A stretch of DNA of 23,547 bases from Prevotella sp. (lineage in GTDB: Bacteria; Bacteroidota; Bacteroidia; Bacteroidales; Bacteroidaceae), in the NCBI GenBank assembly GCA_024681875.1, contig JAILAA010000024.1:1-23547 (forward strand). Direction: 5' to 3'. Shown here piece after piece: positions 14,244 through 21,242 of this stretch (the stretch's first letter is position 1; every line of letters starts with the position of its first letter). The translations under genes and the position numbers were made by a program. Under the pieces are notes generated by a model. The model did not search any database and was not told the origin of the DNA. It saw only the letters and a list, made by a program, of their open reading frames with translations.

Positions 14244-15128
14244 ATGAGCCATAAAGCCGGATTTGTAAACATTGTGGGAAACCCCAACGTGGGCAAGTCA
14301 ACACTGATGAACCAGCTCGTAGGCGAGCGCATCAGCATAGCCACGTTCAAGGCGCAGACCACGCGCCACCGTATTATGGGTATTGTGAACACGCCTGATA
14401 TGCAAATCGTGTTCAGCGACACGCCGGGCGTGCTGAAGCCCAACTACAAGCTGCAGGAGTCGATGCTGGCGTTCTCGGAGAGCGCCCTCGTCGATGCCGA
14501 CGTGCTGCTCTACGTCACCGACGTGGTGGAGAACCCTGAGAAGAACATGGACTTCTTGGAGAAGGTGCAGAAAATGACGATTCCTGTATTGCTCCTGATC
14601 AATAAGATTGACGAGAGCGACCAGAAGACTTTGGGCGACATTGTGGAGAAGTGGCACACGTTGCTACCGAAAGCCGAGATCCTGCCCATCTCGGCAAAGA
14701 ACAAGTTCGGCACCGACCTGCTGCTGAAGCGCATCGGCGAGCTGCTGCCCGAGAGTCCCGCCTTCTTCGACAAGGACCAGCTCACCGACAAGCCCGCCCG
14801 CTTCTTCGTCTCGGAGATCATCCGCGAAAAGATCCTGCTATTCTACGACAAGGAGATTCCCTACAGCGTCGAGGTGGTGGTGGAGCGCTTCAAGGAAGAT
14901 GACAAGCAGATACACGTCAACGCCGTCATCTATGTGGAGCGTGAATCGCAGAAAGGCATCATCATCGGTCATCAGGGTGTGGCGCTGAAGAAGGTGAGCA
15001 CCGAGGCCCGCAAGGCCTTAGAGCGTTTCTTCGACAAACACATCTACCTCGAGATATTCGTCAAGGTAGATAAGGACTGGCGCTCGTCGCAGAAAGAGCT
15101 GAACAACTTCGGATATAACCCGGAATAG
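14244..15128 (+). CDS. era: GTPase Era
   Basis: Essential GTPase that binds the 3' end of 16S rRNA and assists 30S ribosome maturation. The 294-aa protein has G1 GNPNVGKST (12-20), switch I with KAQTTRHR (36-43), G3 DTPG (59-62), G4 NKID (120-123) and G5 SAK (150-152). The C-terminal KH RNA-binding domain contains GIIIGHQGVALKKV and ends in VDKDWRSSQKELNNFGY, typical of Era. The start MSHKAGFVNIVG is chosen over an upstream ATG that lies before the promoter box. Only 53 bp separate it from the large downstream gene, so read-through into 15182-21222 is possible. Confidence 0.98.
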   Translation: MSHKAGFVNIVGNPNVGKSTLMNQLVGERISIATFKAQTTRHRIMGIVNTPDMQIVFSDTPGVLKPNYKLQESMLAFSESALVDADVLLYVTDVVENPEKNMDFLEKVQKMTIPVLLLINKIDESDQKTLGDIVEKWHTLLPKAEILPISAKNKFGTDLLLKRIGELLPESPAFFDKDQLTDKPARFFVSEIIREKILLFYDKEIPYSVEVVVERFKEDDKQIHVNAVIYVERESQKGIIIGHQGVALKKVSTEARKALERFFDKHIYLEIFVKVDKDWRSSQKELNNFGYNPE

Positions 15129-15140
15129 ATACAACAGACT

Positions 15141-15171
15141 ATTAGACAATTAGACATTTAGATAATTAGAC
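15141..15171. repeat. ATTAGACA microrepeat between era and the metallopeptidase-like gene
   Basis: Four tandem, slightly diverged ATTAGACA/TTAGATA units spaced by 9 or 10 bp fill the junction. No -7 promoter box is recognisable here. Confidence 0.65.
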
Positions 15172-15181
15172 TTCATTACCT

Positions 15182-18100
15182 ATGAAGACCGACAAACGAT
15201 ACTGGTTCGTTCTGATTATTCCTATCGCAGCCATCATCGCCATAGCAGTGCTCCTCATCCCCGGCAAGAAACACCATGACTGGGACGATGACGAGGAGGA
15301 AGAAAACCGTACGGAGCGCAGCGACTTCGACATCACCGAGGAAGACATTGCTGCCATCCCCGTAGGTGCGCCACCTGTGTGGGGCGGCAACAGCCCCGCC
15401 GTGCATGTGGAGCCGGTGCCGGGCATCACCATTGACGCCCGCGAGAATGCCTTCGACCGTCCCACCACTGTCAAGTTCCGCCCGGCCACCACTGAGGAGC
15501 ATGAGGAACTTTCCGAGGCCATCAGCCAGCAGCTGCCCTCGCAGAGCCTGCTCTTCGCCTTCGACCTCGACGCCGGCATAGAGCCGATGCACCGCGCGCC
15601 GGGAAACTTCTCCGTAGAGTTGGATTTAGAGGAGCTGGACATCCCCGAGGAGCTATGGAGCCAGCTGTGTGTCTGCCGCTTAGACGAGTCGGGCATCGTG
15701 CAGCAGTATTCAAGGACACTCAACGACGGCATCTTCCGCTTTGAGTCATCAAAGAACTGCCTATGGGGTATTACAATCGGTGGACTTATACTTGCATCTG
15801 GGGTGGAGCGGGCATGTTATCTCACGGCTCTTGGGGTGCTTCCAGGCATAGTGTCATGGTGGGATCTTGACTCGGAGTATCACGGCAACTGCGTGGAGCT
15901 GGGCTTTAACGACAACAGGACGGGACAGTTCACCATAGGCTTCGACCCATACGCCACGGAGCATCCTCATCCAGACAAATACCTGAAGGGATTGAAACGC
16001 ACAAAGGAACTGGCAGACTCATTGCGCACGAGGGCAAAGATTCTTTTGTCCGACGAGCGGATGCAAGAGCATAACCCAGCCTTCTCTCAGTGGCCCAATA
16101 ATCGTGCCATCAACTACTCCATCCGTCTGGAAGCCAAACTGCAGGAATTGATAGAGGTTCATCCTGAGCTGCAGAGACTGCTCAACGATACAGAGCTGGA
16201 TACGCCTAAGAGCATTGACGACATCAGTAAAATGATTCGCTATGCCAAGTGCTATCTGAAGGATGTGGCGCAGGTGAAGGAACCTGGAGAAATCAGCAAG
16301 TTTTATCTTGGAAGTGGCAGATTTACCGGAGGCCAGTATGGATGCTACAACCATTACCTTGACCTTTATCCGATGATAGCCATTAAATACACCGATCATT
16401 ATGTCAAGAATAAGCAGGTGCAAACTGGGACTTTACATGAAGACATCATGAAAGTTTCCATCGGCCACGAACTGTTCCATCACCATCAGTCGGCATACGT
16501 CGCATTCAGTCTGTTCCGCAGCAAGACTTGGGACGAATGTACGGCCTCGGTGCTGGAGCACGACTACGCCCAATGGTTGTTTAATAAGGGAAAGCTAAAG
16601 CACAACCCCCAAACATCAAATCTGGACTGGGCTGACCGCGACCACAAGGAATGGCTCTTCGCTCCACTTGACAATAGTCTCATCGTGCCAACTGGCTTTG
16701 ATTTTTCGGCTATAGGTCAACTCTACAGGAAAACAGGCCTGAAGCTACTGGTGGACATCAAGGACATGATCAAGGGGAACCGTCCCGTAAATCTTGAGGA
16801 GATAGATAGAGTGTTTTGTGAGAGCGTCTTGCCGCTTTACCCTATAAATCCCTCTATGCTACATGACATCTTCGGCTATTGTGAGATAGGTATCCAGAAC
16901 TATGCCAACTGCGACAAGGGCTACATGCTGGGCGAACTGTATGAGTACATACGCGACAAATATGTGCCTAACGCCAAATTGCACGATTTCCTGATGTATG
17001 GCACTGGTTTTACCGATATGATGCTGTTGTCTTACGGATGGAACATTGCCAACGCCTTCAAAAAAGGTTTCCACAAAGATGATGTATTCCTCAGCAAGGC
17101 TTTCGAGGAGTATTGCCTGACAGTGATGAAACAGATTGTTAGTAGGCAACAGTGGCTGATGCTTGACGGAGAAAATTTTGGCCGTGGGGCAAGGTTTTAC
17201 AAGGATCAGGCATTCATGCCCGACATACCCGTCAGCCGTCAGCGGCCAATGGTCAAGTTGCAGTGCTGGGAGCGTGCTGGCATGTTCGCCTGTCGTACAG
17301 CTAAGCTGATGCCCAACTCTGCCGACGGCAACTACAACCTCCTTATCATCCCCCACATGGACAACGGCAAGGAGAAAGCCGTAAAGGCCTCCATCCTTAG
17401 GGAAGATTCTCTCTATGCGCCCAATCCCTATTACCTGGAGTGCGACAGCAACGGCATGAAGTCGCCCACCAGCGTGGCGATGCTCTTTACCGACAAGATG
17501 AAGAACGTCAGTCTCTCCTTGGACGACTACTATACCGCCGTGGCATACTACGAGCCGAAGACGAAGCCAACGGTGAGGATTGAGAGCGGCGGCGGCGTCA
17601 CCATGGAGCTCTCCGAAGAGCCACAGGGAGGACTGGTGGAAAACGGACTGTTGACAGGACTGTCCTTCACCGTGAGAAATAACAAAACGGGACGGGAAAA
17701 CACCATATTCAAGCCCGTCACCGGCCCCCGACAGACCTCCATCGCCATCCCCGATTGGCAGCCAGGCGAGGAAGCGGACATCACCGCCTACTGCCGCTGG
17801 TACTACCTGCCCGACCCCGACAATCATAACATCATCTACTACAGCCCTAAGAGCGAAGAGGTAACGGCAAATGGTGATGCCGATGAGTCGGCAGAAGTGG
17901 TATTCGACCAGTCCGTCCGAATAACATCGCTGTTGATGGACCTGTCACTGACCTCACCCATGAATGAGAGAGATGCCCGTGACGCAGGGATGACAGAGGA
18001 AGAACACCAAGCCATGAACGACGACTATGCCCGTGCGTTCAGATGCGATGCCAGACTATGCCTGCGCAAGGACGGCACATTCACAGTCACCATTCCCCCC

Positions 18101-18496
18101 ATGTCGGGCAGCTTCGACAAGAACTACAATGGCGAGGCAGCACACGTAGCCATTACTACCAGCGGTGCCACCTTTGAGGGAAAGGGCGAGTGGCATTATG
18201 ATTCAGGGAATCCGTATTCACGGCTCACAGTCGGCAATGCAGCCATGGAAGCCGCCACATTCACCCAGCGATGGACGGTGACAGGACACGACGAGACCAG
18301 TAGCGGAAATTATGACCTTTCTTTCACTGCTTCCGGCGGCACATACGATATGACTGTGGAGATAAAGGACGGCAAATGCAAGGACTTTAAAATCACATTC
18401 TCAAAATGCCGCGTAAAGGGAAGCGGCTCAGACAGCGGACAAACCGCCAGCATTGACGAAAACATGGAGGGCTTGAGCATCGAAGGGAGGCAGTAG
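15182..18496 (+). CDS. Large membrane-anchored putative gluzincin metallopeptidase
   Basis: A 1104-aa protein without a family I can name. An N-terminal membrane anchor or uncleaved signal (7-27) is followed by an acidic linker (HHDWDDDEEEEN, 31-42), so most of it should be outside the inner membrane. Residues about 70-200 form a beta-rich domain resembling ZU5-like modules (weak, by eye). Residues about 260-640 are mainly helical and contain HELFH (H429, E430, H433) and, 19 residues later, E452 in KTWDECTASVLEHDYA. This is the arrangement of zinc ligands in gluzincin peptidases (HExxH...E). The C-terminal part (about 720-1104) is a series of beta domains with Ig-like spacing. It is followed by an LRR lipoprotein and an LTA-synthase-like gene on the same strand. 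Peptidase activity is inferred from the motif alone. Confidence 0.75.
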   Translation: MKTDKRYWFVLIIPIAAIIAIAVLLIPGKKHHDWDDDEEEENRTERSDFDITEEDIAAIPVGAPPVWGGNSPAVHVEPVPGITIDARENAFDRPTTVKFRPATTEEHEELSEAISQQLPSQSLLFAFDLDAGIEPMHRAPGNFSVELDLEELDIPEELWSQLCVCRLDESGIVQQYSRTLNDGIFRFESSKNCLWGITIGGLILASGVERACYLTALGVLPGIVSWWDLDSEYHGNCVELGFNDNRTGQFTIGFDPYATEHPHPDKYLKGLKRTKELADSLRTRAKILLSDERMQEHNPAFSQWPNNRAINYSIRLEAKLQELIEVHPELQRLLNDTELDTPKSIDDISKMIRYAKCYLKDVAQVKEPGEISKFYLGSGRFTGGQYGCYNHYLDLYPMIAIKYTDHYVKNKQVQTGTLHEDIMKVSIGHELFHHHQSAYVAFSLFRSKTWDECTASVLEHDYAQWLFNKGKLKHNPQTSNLDWADRDHKEWLFAPLDNSLIVPTGFDFSAIGQLYRKTGLKLLVDIKDMIKGNRPVNLEEIDRVFCESVLPLYPINPSMLHDIFGYCEIGIQNYANCDKGYMLGELYEYIRDKYVPNAKLHDFLMYGTGFTDMMLLSYGWNIANAFKKGFHKDDVFLSKAFEEYCLTVMKQIVSRQQWLMLDGENFGRGARFYKDQAFMPDIPVSRQRPMVKLQCWERAGMFACRTAKLMPNSADGNYNLLIIPHMDNGKEKAVKASILREDSLYAPNPYYLECDSNGMKSPTSVAMLFTDKMKNVSLSLDDYYTAVAYYEPKTKPTVRIESGGGVTMELSEEPQGGLVENGLLTGLSFTVRNNKTGRENTIFKPVTGPRQTSIAIPDWQPGEEADITAYCRWYYLPDPDNHNIIYYSPKSEEVTANGDADESAEVVFDQSVRITSLLMDLSLTSPMNERDARDAGMTEEEHQAMNDDYARAFRCDARLCLRKDGTFTVTIPPMSGSFDKNYNGEAAHVAITTSGATFEGKGEWHYDSGNPYSRLTVGNAAMEAATFTQRWTVTGHDETSSGNYDLSFTASGGTYDMTVEIKDGKCKDFKITFSKCRVKGSGSDSGQTASIDENMEGLSIEGRQ

Positions 18497-18544
18497 CTAA
18501 ACCCTATTGATGGAATCCAAATAACCGTTTAAAACCATTCTACG

Positions 18545-19345
18545 ATGATGAAAAACTATCTGTTACTATTAGCCCTGATAGCCGCGCTGATGTTGACGGC
18601 CTGCAAGCACACGAAGAGTCACCACGACAGCGAGAACGATGAGCAGGCCGAGGGCATTGCCATCAACGAGGAGAACTTTCCCGACGATGCCTTCCGTGCG
18701 TTCCTGCTGGAGCAGGACTTCGGCAAGGATGCCATTCTTACCGCCGAGGAAGAAGAGAATGTGTACATGCTGAAGATGTACCACAAGGAAATCCGCTCGC
18801 TGCAGGGCATCGGGCACTTCCAGCATTTGGGCGCCCTGTTGATTACTGGCAACCCGCTGGAACAGTTAGTGTTGCCGAGAATGGAACAGCTGGCCATCTT
18901 GGACTGCCAATGCTGTGAACTAACAAAGCTGGATGTGACGCAGTGTCCCAGGCTGAACAAATTGCGCTGCTTCCTCAACAAGCTCACGACGCTCGACTTG
19001 AGCAACAAGCCCAGACTGGCTGAGCTGGAGGCCCACGACAACCTGTTCACCGACTTGAACCTGAGCGGCACCGACTCGCTGAATGTCATGGACATCAGCA
19101 ATAACCAGCTCACCCGCTTAGACCTCAGCAGCCAGAAGAACCTCCACTGTATTGCCATTGGCGGCAATCCGATGGACGAGGCGCAGATGAACGCCTTCAT
19201 CAACCAGCTGCCGAAGGGCGTGGTGAATGAAACGGGGTTTGACGAGCACATAGAGATTATCGACCCTAACATCTCCGTGGGCGACCGCACCCTCACTTCC
19301 GCACAGGAGCAAGCCCTGGAGCAGAAAGGATGGTACCACAAATAA
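18545..19345 (+). CDS. Leucine-rich-repeat lipoprotein
   Basis: A 266-aa predicted lipoprotein. The signal peptide ends in the lipobox LTAC (C20), followed by a polar linker (KHTKSHHDSENDEQ). Residues about 34-70 (NEENFPDDAFRAFLLEQDFGKDAILTAEE) match the cap commonly seen before bacterial LRR domains. Residues about 75-220 form five or six LRRs of about 21 residues (for example LTKLDVTQCPRLNKLRC, LTTLDLSNKPRLAELEA, LTRLDLSSQKNLHCI). Such proteins bind other proteins at the cell surface or in the periplasm. It lies 48 bp after the metallopeptidase-like gene and 26 bp before the LTA-synthase-like gene, probably in one transcript. No enzymatic motif is present. Confidence 0.88.
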   Translation: MMKNYLLLLALIAALMLTACKHTKSHHDSENDEQAEGIAINEENFPDDAFRAFLLEQDFGKDAILTAEEEENVYMLKMYHKEIRSLQGIGHFQHLGALLITGNPLEQLVLPRMEQLAILDCQCCELTKLDVTQCPRLNKLRCFLNKLTTLDLSNKPRLAELEAHDNLFTDLNLSGTDSLNVMDISNNQLTRLDLSSQKNLHCIAIGGNPMDEAQMNAFINQLPKGVVNETGFDEHIEIIDPNISVGDRTLTSAQEQALEQKGWYHK

Positions 19346-19371
19346 ATTAATGTAGAAATAAATATGAGAGA

Positions 19372-21222
19372 ATGAGGCAGAGGATCTTTTTCCTGATGCG
19401 CACCTATGGGCTGACAGTGCTGTTGTTTCTGTTGGCCAAGGTGGTGTTCATGCTCTGCAATGGTTCAGGCCATGACGTCAGCGTGCCGGACTATTTCGAC
19501 GTGTTGCGTCATGGCCTGTCGCTTGACCTCTCCACGGCGCTCTATTTCCTCATCTTGCCTCTGCTGGTGAGCATAGTGTCTTTATGGGCAACAAAAACGA
19601 AAGCGGGAACAAAAACGATTGTCTGGGTACTGAGGGGTTACTTTGCCATTGTGGCTTTTGCCTTTGCGCTGGCTTTCGTAGCCGACACCAGCCTCTATCC
19701 CTTCTGGGGCTTCAAGCTCGACGCCTCCTGTCTGCAGTATCTGTCACAGCCCGAGGGCATCACGCAGAGCGTCAGCGTGGGTTATCTGCTGCTGCGCTTC
19801 CTGCTCGTGGTGGTGCTGACAGTGGGAATCTACCTGCTATATTCTTTCCGCCTCAGCTCCCCTCCCTTCAAGGGGAGAGAGGCGGCGCTTTCAACCAAAA
19901 GGAAAACCATGTTCACCTGTGCCCACGTATTGTTGCTGCCAGTGATGGTCATCGGCATCCGCGGCGGCCTGAGCGAGTCGACGACGAACATCGGTCAGGT
20001 GTATTACTCGCAAAACCAGTTTCTCAACCACGCAGCAGTGAACCCTGTGTTCAGTTTCCTTTACTCGCTTAGCCACCAGTTAGGCGACCTCTCGCAATAT
20101 CACTTCATGGACGACTCGGAATGTAAAAGGTTGACGGACAACATCTTTACCACTGAAAGTATATTGGCTGACACCCTGCTCACCACCACGCGGCCTAACG
20201 TTGTCGTCATCCTCATGGAAAGCGCCGGCGAGGAGTTCGCCGACGCCATGCCACGCCTACAGCAACTCAAGGAGGAAGGCATCTACTTCAGCCGCTGCTA
20301 TGCCAACTCCTGGCGCACCGACCGCGGCACGGTCTGTGCCCTTAGCGGCTTTCCTTCGTTCCCCAGCGTCTCGGTCATGAAAATGCCTGAGAAGAGCCGC
20401 TCGCTACCGTCTGTGGCACGCTCGCTACAGCGTCAGGGCTACAGTACGTACTTCCTCTATGGCGGCGACATCAACTTCACCAATATGCGCAGCTATCTCA
20501 TCGCCACAGGCTGGGAGAGGCTCGTCAGCATGGACGACTACAGCAGTGCCGACCAGCACTCGGCCAAATGGGGCGTGCGCGACGACATCACCTTCAACAC
20601 TCTGTACAATGAAATAGTAAATAACGCCTCCCCTTCAGCCCACGAGGGGGCAAATCTTTGGGGCTACCTCACCCTCTCTTCCCATGAGCCTTGGGACGTG
20701 CCCGTACAGAAAAACAATGATGCTGTGTTGAATGCTTTTACTTATGTAGACACCTGCCTGGCCGACTTTGTAGAACGTCTGAAACGGACACCAGCCTGGG
20801 ATAACCTGCTTATTGTCGTCACAGCCGACCATGGCATCAACTACAAAAGCATAGACCAGAGCACGCCACTGCTCAAGAATCATATCCCCATGTTGTGGCT
20901 CGGCGGTGCCGTCAAGGCGCCGCACACCGTTGACATTATCTGCAACCAGAGCGACATGGCTGCCACACTGCTGGGACAACTGCAGCTGCCACACGACGAC
21001 TTTGCCTTCAGCCGCGACGTGCTCTCCTCCACCTATACCTATCCCACTGCCGTTCACAACTACTACAATGCGCAGTGGATCATAGACTCTACGGGACATG
21101 CGCTCTACGACTTTGACGCCCGCCGCTTCATTGTCAGCGAAACGGCCGATGCCAACCGCCTGCTGGACGTCAGCAAGGCCATCCTACAGCTTACCACGGA
21201 AAGGCTGAAAGCCGACCATTGA
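19372..21222 (+). CDS. LTA-synthase-family membrane phosphotransferase/sulfatase-like enzyme
   Basis: A 616-aa membrane enzyme. About five N-terminal membrane helices (roughly 12-30, 53-72, 85-104, 136-158, 180-196) precede an extracytoplasmic alkaline-phosphatase-superfamily domain (about 274-560). Metal and nucleophile residues are visible: E283 (ILMES), T320 in RGTVCALSG as the likely nucleophile, H438 (SSHEPW) and D486-H487 (TADHG). Relatives transfer phosphoglycerol or phosphoethanolamine to cell-surface glycans or lipids; the substrate here is unknown. Gram-negative Bacteroidetes lack classical LTA, so glycan or lipid modification is more plausible. Residues 162-175 (SSPPFKGREAALST) and possibly 419-428 are encoded by repeat-like palindromic DNA inserted in frame. 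It converges on the P-type ATPase gene with 20 bp between stops. Confidence 0.88.
   Translation: MRQRIFFLMRTYGLTVLLFLLAKVVFMLCNGSGHDVSVPDYFDVLRHGLSLDLSTALYFLILPLLVSIVSLWATKTKAGTKTIVWVLRGYFAIVAFAFALAFVADTSLYPFWGFKLDASCLQYLSQPEGITQSVSVGYLLLRFLLVVVLTVGIYLLYSFRLSSPPFKGREAALSTKRKTMFTCAHVLLLPVMVIGIRGGLSESTTNIGQVYYSQNQFLNHAAVNPVFSFLYSLSHQLGDLSQYHFMDDSECKRLTDNIFTTESILADTLLTTTRPNVVVILMESAGEEFADAMPRLQQLKEEGIYFSRCYANSWRTDRGTVCALSGFPSFPSVSVMKMPEKSRSLPSVARSLQRQGYSTYFLYGGDINFTNMRSYLIATGWERLVSMDDYSSADQHSAKWGVRDDITFNTLYNEIVNNASPSAHEGANLWGYLTLSSHEPWDVPVQKNNDAVLNAFTYVDTCLADFVERLKRTPAWDNLLIVVTADHGINYKSIDQSTPLLKNHIPMLWLGGAVKAPHTVDIICNQSDMAATLLGQLQLPHDDFAFSRDVLSSTYTYPTAVHNYYNAQWIIDSTGHALYDFDARRFIVSETADANRLLDVSKAILQLTTERLKADH
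19857..19877 (+). repeat. In-frame CTCCCCT/AGGGGAG hairpin inside the LTA-synthase-like gene
   Basis: Arms CTCCCCT (19857-19863) and AGGGGAG (19871-19877) flank a CCCTTCA loop. The intergenic element at 7707-7727 has the same arms around CCCTTGT, so 19 of 21 bases are identical. Here it encodes the cytoplasmic or periplasmic loop residues SSPPFKGR between two membrane helices. Confidence 0.8.
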
Positions 21223-21242
21223 TGATGAAGACTGGTGAACTA

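Noticed and set aside
16859..17827. Long minus-strand ORF (322 aa) opposite the metallopeptidase-like gene
   Set aside because: It lies entirely antisense to a longer ORF with recognisable motifs, lacks a promoter or any domain, and is explained by the G/C-rich codon bias of the plus-strand gene.
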